A DNA stretch of 5,809 nt from Oscillospiraceae bacterium (GCA_028706415.1 JAQWBK010000092.1:1-5809); one strand, 5' to 3'; counted from the first letter of the stretch, positions 1 to 5,809 are shown. Notes: generated by a model from the sequence alone, not told the origin. Numbers and translations are program-made.

Positions 1-1634
1 ACCGGCATACCCGGCTTTGAATCGGTGTTGTCAAGGCAGAAATATCCCAACCGCATAAACTGAAAAGCGGCGGGCACCACGGCGGCTTCAAGCCCTGCCT
101 CCGCCTTGCAGCCGGTCAGAACCTCAAGGGAATCTGGGTTTAGGCACTCAATGAAATCCTTATCATCGGCATCCGGTTCGGGATGGGTAAACAGGGTTGA
201 GTACAGCCTTACCTCGGCATCGACGGCGGTTGCGGCGTCCACCCAATGGATGGTTCCCCTCACCTTTCGCCGGTCGGGGGTGTTGCCCCCCTTGGTGTCG
301 GGGTCATACTCGGCAAGCACCTCGATAATATTGCCGTTTTCATCCTTGACACAGCCGGTGCATTTAACAACATAGGCTGCCTTAATGCGTACCTCGTTCC
401 CCGGGAACAGGCGAAAATAGCCCTTGACCGGCTGCTCCATAAAGTCATCCTGCTCCACCCACAGGGTTCGGGAAAAGGTTATCTCCCTCTGCCCGTCCTC
501 GGGACGGTTGGGATTGTTTTCGGTCAAAAATGTTTCTGATTTATTTTCGGGATAATTGGTGATGGTTAGCTTTAAAGGATGAAGCACCGCCATCACCCGC
601 TTGGCGTTGGAGTTTAAATCCTCCCGCAGACAGTATTCAAGCAAGGCAAGCTCTACGGTACTGTTGGTTTTGGCAACCCCCACACGCTCAACAAAATTGC
701 GAATCGACTCGGGGGTGTAGCCCCGCCTGCGCAGGCCGCAAAGGGTAGGCATCCGGGGATCATCCCATCCCGACACCCTGCCCTCCTCCACCAAACGGCG
801 CAGCTTCCGCTTTGACATGACGGTGTAGGTCAGGTTAAGTCGTGCAAATTCTATCTGTCTTGGATCGCTGTCCAGCTCGACATTGTCTCTGACCCAGTTA
901 TAAAGCGGTCGATGATCTTCAAACTCAAGAGAACACAGGGAATGGGTGATACCCTCGACCATATCCTCAATGGGGTGTGCATAATCATACATGGGGTAGA
1001 TGCACCATTTATCCCCCTGCCGGTGATGCTTCATATGATTTATTCTGTAAATCACCGGGTCACGCATATTAAAATTGCCGCTGGCAAGGTCGATTTTTGC
1101 CCGTAGTGTCATTTTCCCGTCGGGGAACTCCCCCGCCCTCATCCTTGCGAACAGGTCAAGACTCTCCCGGGTATCTCGGTCGCGATAAGGGCTGACGGCG
1201 GAATGGGTAATGTCGCCCCGATTGGCGCGCACCTCCTCGGGAGAAAGCTCGCATATATACGCCATCCCCTTTTTAATCAGACCGACAGCAAGCTCATACA
1301 TTGTCTCGAAATAATCCGATGCATAAAAAAAGCGGTCCTCCCAGTCATAGCCCAGCCAATGAATATCCTCTCGAATGGCGTCAACAAACTCCTCGTCTTC
1401 CTTGGTGGGGTTGGTGTCGTCCATACGAAGGTTGCAAAGTCCCCCGTATTTTTCGGCCGTTCCGAAATCTATACAAATAGCCTTGGCATGCCCGATATGA
1501 AGATAGCCGTTGGGCTCGGGCGGGAAACGGGTGTGAACCCTCCTCCCCTCACAGCGGCCGCCGGGGACGACTTCCTCATCAATAATATCATGTATAAAAT
1601 TCCCCGCAAAAGCGGTGGTTTTGGATTCATCCAT
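1..1634 (-). CDS. glnS: Glutaminyl-tRNA synthetase, C-terminus cut by window edge
   Basis: This cytoplasmic class I aminoacyl-tRNA synthetase charges tRNA(Gln) with glutamine using ATP. About 544 codons are visible, open from the start to base 1. The catalytic core carries the HIGH motif in PEPNGYLHIGHAKA (HIGH at residues 46-49), the MDDTNP segment, the GlnRS-typical GITHSLCSLEF stretch and the second ATP motif VMSKRK (272-277). The C-terminal half matches the two beta-barrel anticodon-binding domains, with GTIHWVDA and, near the edge, GYFCLDN. E. coli GlnRS is 554 residues, so only about 15-20 residues should be missing. The frame agrees at the start, at VMSKRK and at the edge, so I see no frameshift. 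It lies 56 bases downstream of gltX on the same strand with no clear terminator between, so an operon is likely. The start at 1634 was chosen for its spacing from an AAAGGA site; ATG at 1646 is in frame but abuts that site. The family call is very secure; the exact start is less so. Confidence 0.96.
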   Translation of the reverse strand, partial: MDESKTTAFAGNFIHDIIDEEVVPGGRCEGRRVHTRFPPEPNGYLHIGHAKAICIDFGTAEKYGGLCNLRMDDTNPTKEDEEFVDAIREDIHWLGYDWEDRFFYASDYFETMYELAVGLIKKGMAYICELSPEEVRANRGDITHSAVSPYRDRDTRESLDLFARMRAGEFPDGKMTLRAKIDLASGNFNMRDPVIYRINHMKHHRQGDKWCIYPMYDYAHPIEDMVEGITHSLCSLEFEDHRPLYNWVRDNVELDSDPRQIEFARLNLTYTVMSKRKLRRLVEEGRVSGWDDPRMPTLCGLRRRGYTPESIRNFVERVGVAKTNSTVELALLEYCLREDLNSNAKRVMAVLHPLKLTITNYPENKSETFLTENNPNRPEDGQREITFSRTLWVEQDDFMEQPVKGYFRLFPGNEVRIKAAYVVKCTGCVKDENGNIIEVLAEYDPDTKGGNTPDRRKVRGTIHWVDAATAVDAEVRLYSTLFTHPEPDADDKDFIECLNPDSLEVLTGCKAEAGLEAAVVPAAFQFMRLGYFCLDNTDSKPGMP

Positions 1635-1645
1635 GCTTGAGCTCA

Positions 1646-1651
1646 TCCTTT
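1646..1651 (-). promoter_or_regulatory. Ribosome binding site deciding the glnS start
   Basis: On the minus strand AAAGGA ends 11 bases before the ATG at 1634. The only other in-frame ATG nearby (1644-1646) overlaps the site's last base, leaving no spacing. This favours 1634 as the glnS start, giving an N-terminus of MDESK rather than MSSSMDESK. Confidence 0.5.
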
Positions 1652-1690
1652 CGCAAAAAGCATTTATATTTCATTTTATGCTAAGTTCTC

Positions 1691-3355
1691 TTATATTCTA
1701 TTACTTAGATTATAACCAAAATCTTGTAGTCTTTTCAGAACCCGCTCTTTTCCCAAAAGTCGCATTATACCACAAAGGTCGGGGGTGTTGCGCCTGCCGG
1801 TCACCGCGATGCGGATAATCGTGCTTACATCCCCCGCGTGCCCCTTATACCCCTCCGGATTTTTCTTGTACTCCTTGACCTCGGGACAGAACCCCACCTG
1901 CGGACAGATAGCTTTGATTGTCTCAAACCATTGCTGCTTATCCTGCTCCGCATCATAAACCAAAGTGTACTTATCCAGAATCTCCGCTCCATCCCGCGGG
2001 TTTATATTCTCGGGTAATTCATCGGTTATGGCATAGGTCTCATCAAAGAAATAGGCGGTATAATCGGGGGTGTCGCTCCACTTGGCGATATCCTTCCTGG
2101 GCTTGGGCCCCCCGCGGTCCACCGAGAAAATCCCCTTTGTATATTCATAATCCCTGTTCATCAAGGTGTAAAATTCAGGGGAATATTCCTTTGCCCATTC
2201 AAGCACGGCTTGTGTAACCTGCTCTGCATCCATACCCGAAATAACCGTTTTACTCACATCATTCAGCTTATCAATGTCAAATAGCGCGCCCGAAACGCTC
2301 ATTTTTTTCAGATTAAACGGAAATTCACTGCGCGGAGACTTTGGGCTCCGCCTTCTCCAGTCCTCAAAATCGCTGCTTGCAATAGTCATCAGATATTCCA
2401 TCACGCTGTCGGCCGGATAACCCTGCTCGGCATAGTAGTGAACCGCGGCTTCGGGATCCTTGCGCTTTGACAGCTTGCGCTTCCCGCCCCCGTCATCCTT
2501 CATAATCGGGCTGACATGGGCATATTTCGGCGGCCTGAAGCCCAGCGTTTTAAATAACTGAATGTGCTTGGGAACGGATGAAATCCACTCATCACCCCGT
2601 ATTACATGGGTGGTGCGCATTAAATGGTCGTCGATCGCATGGGCAAAATGATAGGTGGGTATACCGTCGGATTTAAGCAGAACCAGATCCTCATCATTTT
2701 CCGGCATCTCGATCTTGCCCTTTATTAAATCATCAAAAACAATACGGTTTTGCTCGCTCCCCTGTGAGCGCAGCCGCACCACATAACTCTCTCCTTGATT
2801 GATACACTCGCTTGCCTGCTGGGGTGTCAGCCGGCGGCAGAGTGCAAATTCGCCGTAATATCCGGTGCGCACCTTTTGCCGTTCTTGTTCGCTTCGGGCC
2901 GTCTGCCGCCCTTCCTCGCTGCAAAAGCAGGGATATGCAAGCCCCTGCGCCACAAGGGATTTGGCATAAACATGGTATATCTCGGCCCGCTCACTCTGGC
3001 GATAGGGGCCGTAATCTCCGACAATCTCGTCAGGGGCTACAAATCCCTCTTCGGGACGGATCCCATAGGCGTTCAGCCCCCGCAGAATATCCTCCGCTCC
3101 GCCCTCTACCTCCCGCTTTTTATCGGTATCCTCCAGCCTGAAATAGAATACCCCCTGGGTGGCTCTTGCGGTGATTTTATTTATCATGGCGGTGAAAAGC
3201 ACCCCCAGATGCAAATATCCGGTGGGGCTGGGGGCAATACGGGTTATCCGCCCCCCTTCCTTGGCTTGTCGCGGGGGATAGATATTTTCAAAATGCTCCG
3301 GTGTCAGCCCGACATCGGGAAACATTAATTCGGCAAGTCCTTCATACGATGGCAT
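1691..3355 (-). CDS. gltX: Glutamyl-tRNA synthetase, long clostridial type
   Basis: This cytoplasmic class I synthetase attaches glutamate to tRNA(Glu). The 554-residue protein has an N-terminal extension of about 36 residues before the Rossmann core. The core shows APSPTGYLHLGV (HIGH-type motif HLGV at 49-52), FRLEDTDKKREVEGG near 72-86, GPYRQSERAEIY, THVIRGDEW and the second ATP motif KLSKR (294-298). C143 and C145 with C173 could be zinc ligands, but the fourth ligand is unclear. Residues from about 330 onward are the helical tRNA/anticodon-binding part. The length exceeds the roughly 470-490 residues of E. coli-type GluRS and, from memory, agrees with clostridial homologues of about 550. 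The start has an excellent AGGAGGG site six bases upstream. It is the first gene of a probable gltX-glnS operon. Its leader of about 30 bases leaves no room for a T-box. Whether it is strictly tRNA(Glu)-specific cannot be read from sequence; the GlnRS next door makes a discriminating enzyme more likely. Confidence 0.97.
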   Translation of the reverse strand: MPSYEGLAELMFPDVGLTPEHFENIYPPRQAKEGGRITRIAPSPTGYLHLGVLFTAMINKITARATQGVFYFRLEDTDKKREVEGGAEDILRGLNAYGIRPEEGFVAPDEIVGDYGPYRQSERAEIYHVYAKSLVAQGLAYPCFCSEEGRQTARSEQERQKVRTGYYGEFALCRRLTPQQASECINQGESYVVRLRSQGSEQNRIVFDDLIKGKIEMPENDEDLVLLKSDGIPTYHFAHAIDDHLMRTTHVIRGDEWISSVPKHIQLFKTLGFRPPKYAHVSPIMKDDGGGKRKLSKRKDPEAAVHYYAEQGYPADSVMEYLMTIASSDFEDWRRRSPKSPRSEFPFNLKKMSVSGALFDIDKLNDVSKTVISGMDAEQVTQAVLEWAKEYSPEFYTLMNRDYEYTKGIFSVDRGGPKPRKDIAKWSDTPDYTAYFFDETYAITDELPENINPRDGAEILDKYTLVYDAEQDKQQWFETIKAICPQVGFCPEVKEYKKNPEGYKGHAGDVSTIIRIAVTGRRNTPDLCGIMRLLGKERVLKRLQDFGYNLSNRI

Positions 3356-3360
3356 GGAAT

Positions 3361-3367
3361 CCCTCCT
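3361..3367 (-). promoter_or_regulatory. Ribosome binding site of gltX
   Basis: On the minus strand AGGAGGG lies five to six bases before the ATG at 3355. It is a near-consensus Shine-Dalgarno sequence and the strongest in the window, and it fixes the gltX start. Confidence 0.85.
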
Positions 3368-3391
3368 GCTTAAATAAAAAAGGTAATTTCT

Positions 3392-3420
3392 ACTTTACCG
3401 TTTTCGGTTGAAATTGTCAA
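3392..3420 (-). promoter_or_regulatory. Sigma-A-type promoter for gltX-glnS
   Basis: Reading the minus strand, a perfect -35 box TTGACA (3415-3420) is followed after exactly 17 bases by TAAAGT (3392-3397), which matches four of six bases of the -10 consensus. Transcription would start near 3385, giving a leader of about 30 bases before the gltX ATG. That leader contains the ribosome binding site but is too short for a T-box or riboswitch. The promoter shares DNA with the opposite ychF promoter. This is a sequence match only. Confidence 0.65.
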
Positions 3421-3436
3421 CATAACTTGTTATTAT
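3408..3436 (+). promoter_or_regulatory. Sigma-A-type promoter for ychF
   Basis: TTGAAA (3408-3413) is followed after 17 bases by TATTAT (3431-3436), each matching five of six consensus bases. TG at 3428-3429 sits one base before the -10 box, so this is also an extended -10 promoter. Transcription would start near 3443, giving a leader of about 40 bases. An alternative -10 reading TATGAT at 3434-3439 has worse spacing. The promoter overlaps the opposite gltX promoter. Confidence 0.65.
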
Positions 3437-3465
3437 GATAGGAACACAATCGATTTTTTAGATTC

Positions 3466-3472
3466 GAGAGGA
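3466..3472 (+). promoter_or_regulatory. Ribosome binding site of ychF
   Basis: GAGAGGA ends ten bases before the TTG at 3483. It is a moderate Shine-Dalgarno match at slightly long spacing. It supports the TTG start, since the protein begins there exactly as the family does (MKLGIVGLPNVGKST). Confidence 0.6.
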
Positions 3473-3482
3473 CGAGTAAATT

Positions 3483-4577
3483 TTGAAATTAGGTATCGTA
3501 GGACTTCCCAATGTGGGAAAATCAACCCTTTTCAACGCAATCACCAATGCAGGCGCCCAGAGTGCCAACTATCCTTTTTGCACCATTGACCCTAATGTCG
3601 GGGTGGTCAGCGTTCCGGACGAACGGTTGGACAGGCTGACCCGGATGTATTCCCCCGTGAAAACCACCCATGCCGTCATAGAGTTTTTGGATATCGCAGG
3701 GCTTGTGAAAGGGGCAAGCAAGGGTGAGGGGCTGGGGAACAAATTTCTTGCCAACATCCGTGAGGTGGATGCCATTGTTCATGTGGTGCGCTGTTTTGAG
3801 GATAATGACATCATACATGTAGAGGGGAGTATCGACCCGCTGCGTGATATTGAAACCATCAATCTTGAATTAATTTTTTCGGATATGGAGATGCTGGAAC
3901 GGAGAATAGACAAAACCTTCAAGATGCTAAAAGGTGATAAATTCCTTCAAACCGAATATGATTTTTTAAAGCGGGTTTATGCCGCGCTGGAACAGGGCAA
4001 GCCTGCCCGCTCGGTGGAATGCACGCCGGAGGAGGAAATCATACTCGCCTCGGTAGCCCTGCTGACAAAAAAGCCGGTGATATATGCCGCAAATTTGAGT
4101 GAAGACGATTTCATGGGGAAACTGAATAATAATCCTCATTATCTGAAGGTGGAACAGCTTGCCGCCCCCGAAAAGGCAGAGGTGCTGCCCATTTGCGCCC
4201 AGCTTGAAGCCGATATGGCAGATATGCAGGACGACGAGAAAGAGCTGTTTTTATCCGAGCTGGGGCTGGAAAGCGCCGGGCTTGACCGATTGATACAGGC
4301 AAGCTATCGATTATTAGGGCTGATATCCTTTCTTACGGCCGGCCCCCCCGAGGTCAGGGCATGGACAATAACCCAAGGCACCAAAGCGCCTCAGGCGGCG
4401 GGTAAAATCCACACCGATTTTGAGCGCGGATTTATTCGGGCCGAGGTAATAGCCTTTGATGACCTGATGGAAACCGGCTCCATGACGGCAGCCAAGGAAA
4501 AGGGATTGGTTCGTTCCGAGGGCAAGGAGTACATTATGAAGGACGGAGATGTTGTCCTTTTCAGATTTAATGTTTAG
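3483..4577 (+). CDS. ychF: YchF/OLA1-type ribosome-binding ATPase (Obg-family GTPase)
   Basis: YchF is a conserved TRAFAC-class P-loop NTPase of the Obg family that binds ribosomes and, unusually, prefers ATP; it has been linked to translation and stress responses in other bacteria. The 364-residue length is normal. The P-loop GLPNVGKST is at residues 7-15, the G3 motif DIAGLVKGAS at 70-79, and a NLSE tetrapeptide at 204-207 stands where canonical GTPases have NKxD, the known basis of ATP preference. A coiled-coil insert lies around 130-175. The C-terminal TGS domain covers about 281-364, including TDFERGFIRAEV and the terminal DVVLFRFNV. The start codon is TTG; the resulting N-terminus matches the family with no extension, so an upstream start is not needed. 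The gene diverges from gltX, shares its control region, and converges on the DUF436 gene 31 bases downstream. No key residue appears to be missing. Confidence 0.97.
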   Translation: MKLGIVGLPNVGKSTLFNAITNAGAQSANYPFCTIDPNVGVVSVPDERLDRLTRMYSPVKTTHAVIEFLDIAGLVKGASKGEGLGNKFLANIREVDAIVHVVRCFEDNDIIHVEGSIDPLRDIETINLELIFSDMEMLERRIDKTFKMLKGDKFLQTEYDFLKRVYAALEQGKPARSVECTPEEEIILASVALLTKKPVIYAANLSEDDFMGKLNNNPHYLKVEQLAAPEKAEVLPICAQLEADMADMQDDEKELFLSELGLESAGLDRLIQASYRLLGLISFLTAGPPEVRAWTITQGTKAPQAAGKIHTDFERGFIRAEVIAFDDLMETGSMTAAKEKGLVRSEGKEYIMKDGDVVLFRFNV

Positions 4578-4592
4578 AATAGTTTACTATTC
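4577..4592. terminator. Weak hairpin between converging ychF and DUF436 genes
   Basis: GAATAG (4577-4582) and CTATTC (4587-4592) form a perfect six-base inverted repeat around TTTA, starting on the last base of the ychF stop codon. The stem is mostly A-T and no run of T follows on either strand, so it would be a poor intrinsic terminator. It is the only candidate in the 31-base convergent gap. Confidence 0.25.
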
Positions 4593-4608
4593 GTATTATT
4601 AGTCGTGA

Positions 4609-5166
4609 TTATACCATGTGTTGGTCATATGCCGCCCTGCTGCCCCCGATAAACTTGGGGCGGGTTCGGGCACATATTACCGCCGCTTGTCCGATTTTAT
4701 CCACCGATATACGCACCGGAACGGCGACCGCTTTCAGGTGCATCCCGATAAGGGTGCCTCCAATATCAATTCCGGCATCCGCCTTTATATATTCCACCGC
4801 CACCGGATTATCGAATGCTTTATATGCCGCGGTGGAAAATGCCCCTCCTGCGCAGGGCTGGGGAACCACATTTACCTGCTCCGAGCGGCAGCTCCCGGCG
4901 GCTTTTTCCTCGATAATAAGGGCGCGGTTAAGATGCTCACAGCACTGGGCCGCCAAAAATATGCCGTTTTTATTCAACAGGGGATAAATGCCGGCCATTA
5001 TGGCTGCGGCAATCTCCTGGTTCCCGCCCGAACCGATTTTCTGCCCCGCCACCTCACTTGTGGAACAGCCAACAACCATGATCTGCCCCGCCTTCAGCCC
5101 GGCGGCCTCAATCAGCTCTGCCACCGCCTTTCGGGACTGTTCTTCAATTAATTTATAATCTGTCAT
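4609..5166 (-). CDS. ywlG: DUF436 / UPF0340 (YwlG, TIGR01440) family protein
   Basis: This 185-residue protein belongs to a conserved, mainly Firmicute family of unknown biochemical function, of which B. subtilis YwlG is a member; I recognise it by motifs. These are VVGCSTSEV (C34), AAQCCEHLNRAL (C75, C76, E77, H78, N80, R81), VPQPCAGG (C105), EYIKADAGIDIG (125-136) followed by IGMHLKAVAVPVR, and RTRPKFIGGSRAAY near the C-terminus. The dense conserved Cys, His, Asp, Glu and Arg residues suggest an enzyme or a cofactor or metal binder, but that is inference. There is no signal peptide or membrane segment, so it should be cytoplasmic. Length is normal. The ATG at 5166 has AAAGGAG 11 bases upstream (5178-5184). 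It appears to be transcribed alone: capF upstream is 151 bases away with a candidate promoter between. The symbol rests on family membership only; no function is implied. Confidence 0.9.
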   Translation of the reverse strand: MTDYKLIEEQSRKAVAELIEAAGLKAGQIMVVGCSTSEVAGQKIGSGGNQEIAAAIMAGIYPLLNKNGIFLAAQCCEHLNRALIIEEKAAGSCRSEQVNVVPQPCAGGAFSTAAYKAFDNPVAVEYIKADAGIDIGGTLIGMHLKAVAVPVRISVDKIGQAAVICARTRPKFIGGSRAAYDQHMV

Positions 5167-5215
5167 TTAATATCCATCTCCTTTACGGGTACTCTCACAG
5201 TGACAACATAGAAAT

Positions 5216-5250
5216 CAAATAACAGATATGTGTTATTTGGTTTTTTATAT
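5216..5250 (+). terminator. Terminator-like hairpin plus T-run, plus-strand orientation
   Basis: CAAATAACA (5216-5224) and TGTTATTTG (5231-5239) are perfect nine-base inverted repeats around a six-base loop. In plus-strand RNA the stem can be extended outward through a U-G wobble and several A-U pairs. GGTTTTTTATAT follows, so the shape suits an intrinsic terminator for plus-strand transcription. Both flanking genes are on the minus strand, where the downstream sequence is only ATTTCT and the stem extension is broken by an A-C mismatch. It may stop transcripts reading through from ychF, act weakly on capF, or be a structured leader of the DUF436 mRNA. Confidence 0.45.
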
Positions 5251-5265
5251 ATTTTGGAAAATGTG

Positions 5266-5295
5266 CTTATAGTTAACCTCTGATACTGATCTCAA
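5266..5295 (-). promoter_or_regulatory. Candidate promoter for the DUF436 gene
   Basis: On the minus strand TTGAGA (5290-5295) is followed after 18 bases by TATAAG (5266-5271), which matches five of six bases of the -10 consensus. The start would fall near 5259, giving a leader of about 93 bases that contains the hairpin at 5216-5239. The gap is A+T-rich, so chance matches are easy. Confidence 0.4.
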
Positions 5296-5317
5296 GTAAA
5301 AATCATACTGTAAACCC

Positions 5318-5809
5318 TCACACCCTCTCAAAATATGTATCCGGCTTTTGGGGATTAAAGGGCTCGTTCGCCCAAATAAAGGTTATCAAATCGGTATCGC
5401 CTAGGTTTTCAATGTTGTGGGTATACCCCGGTGGGATGTCAACCACTTCTGTTTTGTCTCCATCCACAAAATATTCTATGACCTCATCACTGTTAACCTT
5501 GCGGAAACGAATAACTCCTTTTCCGGCTACGACAACAAACTTTTCATTTTTTGTATGATGCCAATGATTGCCCTTTGTAATGCCCGGCTTTGATATATTC
5601 ACCGAAAACTGCCCCCTATCGGGGGTGCGAATGATTTCGGTAAAACTGCCCCGCTCATCTGTATTCGTCTTTAGGGGATAACTGAATTTGTCTTTGGGGA
5701 GATAGGATAAATACGTTGAATACAGCTTTTTTGTGAACTCCTCCGCCATGTTTGGTATGCAAAGTTCATCACGGCTGGATTTGAAGGAGTAAATTAAATC
5801 GACAATCTC
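5318..5809 (-). CDS. capF: CapF C-terminal part: reductase/cupin of UDP-L-FucNAc synthesis, N-terminus beyond window
   Basis: CapF acts after CapE and before CapG in making UDP-N-acetyl-L-fucosamine for capsule or surface glycans. In S. aureus the N-terminal SDR domain reduces the 4-keto sugar and the C-terminal zinc-binding cupin catalyses C3 epimerisation. Here 163 codons are visible and the frame is open to the right edge. The ATG at 5749 is internal: the 20 codons before it continue the family sequence (DLIYSFKSSRDELCIPN, linker and end of the SDR part). The cupin is complete. Counting from the edge, motif 1 is G76-x5-H82-x-H84-x4-E89-x6-G96, and motif 2 is P126-P-G128-x2-H131-x3-N135, which supplies the expected metal ligands. 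S. aureus CapF is 369 residues, so roughly 200 are missing. Its composition (about 44% G+C) is below that of its neighbours, as is common for transferred capsule genes. A separate cupin isomerase is unlikely given the upstream coding frame. Confidence 0.9.
   Translation of the reverse strand, partial: EIVDLIYSFKSSRDELCIPNMAEEFTKKLYSTYLSYLPKDKFSYPLKTNTDERGSFTEIIRTPDRGQFSVNISKPGITKGNHWHHTKNEKFVVVAGKGVIRFRKVNSDEVIEYFVDGDKTEVVDIPPGYTHNIENLGDTDLITFIWANEPFNPQKPDTYFERV

Noticed and set aside
1681..1693. A small inverted repeat TAAG...CTTA after the gltX stop as a terminator between gltX and glnS
   Set aside because: A four-base stem with no T-run is too weak; the genes more likely share a transcript.
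1709..1714. A perfect TATAAT on the minus strand near the end of gltX, as an internal promoter for glnS
   Set aside because: No acceptable -35 box lies 16-18 bases upstream, the TG of an extended -10 is out of register, and the bases encode conserved-looking gltX C-terminal residues.
274..2073. The ten-base word TCGGGGGTGT occurs four times (274-283, 709-718, 1779-1788, 2064-2073), with a nine-base match in capF at 5619, suggesting a dispersed regulatory repeat
   Set aside because: Every copy is in the same codon phase and encodes Thr-Pro-Asp/Glu with ACC CCC codons; shared peptide content and codon preference explain it.
2795..3328. A 177-codon plus-strand open frame inside gltX
   Set aside because: It lies opposite the conserved catalytic core of GluRS and has no recognisable motif, so it is a shadow of gltX.
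3356..3482. A T-box or other leader riboswitch controlling the synthetase operon
   Set aside because: The predicted gltX leader is only about 30 bases, and I see no specifier stem, T-box sequence or terminator structure.
4618..5151. A 177-codon plus-strand open frame covering almost the whole DUF436 gene
   Set aside because: It is antisense to a clearly conserved protein, resembles no known family, and such shadows are common in G+C-rich coding DNA.
5318..5749. A complete 143-residue stand-alone cupin (FdtA/WxcM-like sugar isomerase) starting at ATG 5749
   Set aside because: The frame upstream of this ATG is open to the window edge and its 20 codons continue CapF sequence, so the methionine is internal to a larger gene.
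1..5809. Search for CRISPR repeats, insertion-sequence ends, tRNA genes, toxin-antitoxin or defence genes
   Set aside because: No regularly spaced repeats, transposase, tRNA-like cloverleaf or such proteins were seen; almost all of the window is covered by five recognised genes.

Overview
The window looks like ordinary housekeeping chromosome from a Clostridia-type Firmicute, with the end of a surface-polysaccharide locus entering at the right edge. The main taxonomic clues are a long (554-residue) glutamyl-tRNA synthetase of the clostridial kind, a DUF436/YwlG-family protein, strong AGGAGG-type ribosome binding sites, sigma-A-like promoters and a TTG start codon. Base composition is moderate to high (about 57% G+C by hand count over 1-240, in glnS). 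No species can be named from sequence alone; an uncultured gut or anaerobic Clostridia lineage is a reasonable guess.

Layout, left to right. Positions 1-1634 (minus) are a glutaminyl-tRNA synthetase (glnS) missing only its last roughly 15-20 residues at the left edge. Positions 1691-3355 (minus) are a complete glutamyl-tRNA synthetase (gltX), lying upstream of glnS with a 56-base gap and probably cotranscribed with it. The 127-base gap 3356-3482 holds two divergent, physically overlapping promoters, one for gltX-glnS and one for ychF. Positions 3483-4577 (plus) are the ribosome-associated GTPase/ATPase YchF, starting with TTG. After a 31-base convergent gap, 4609-5166 (minus) is a DUF436 (UPF0340/YwlG) protein of unknown biochemical role. 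The 151-base gap 5167-5317 holds a candidate promoter for the DUF436 gene and a hairpin followed by a T-run on the plus strand. Positions 5318-5809 (minus) are the C-terminal part of CapF, the bifunctional reductase/cupin of UDP-N-acetyl-L-fucosamine synthesis. Its reading frame runs off the right edge, and its base composition is clearly lower (about 44% G+C).

How the genes fit together: gltX and glnS make Glu-tRNA(Glu) and Gln-tRNA(Gln), and ychF, read outward from the same short control region, acts at the ribosome, so the centre of the window is a translation block. DUF436 has no clear link to its neighbours. CapF belongs to capsule or cell-surface glycan synthesis, and the rest of that locus should lie to the right. 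I found no CRISPR array, insertion sequence, tRNA, T-box or other clear novel system. The more interesting points are the overlapping divergent promoters, unusual residues in GltX, the compositional break at capF, and the terminator-like hairpin pointing against the flanking genes.
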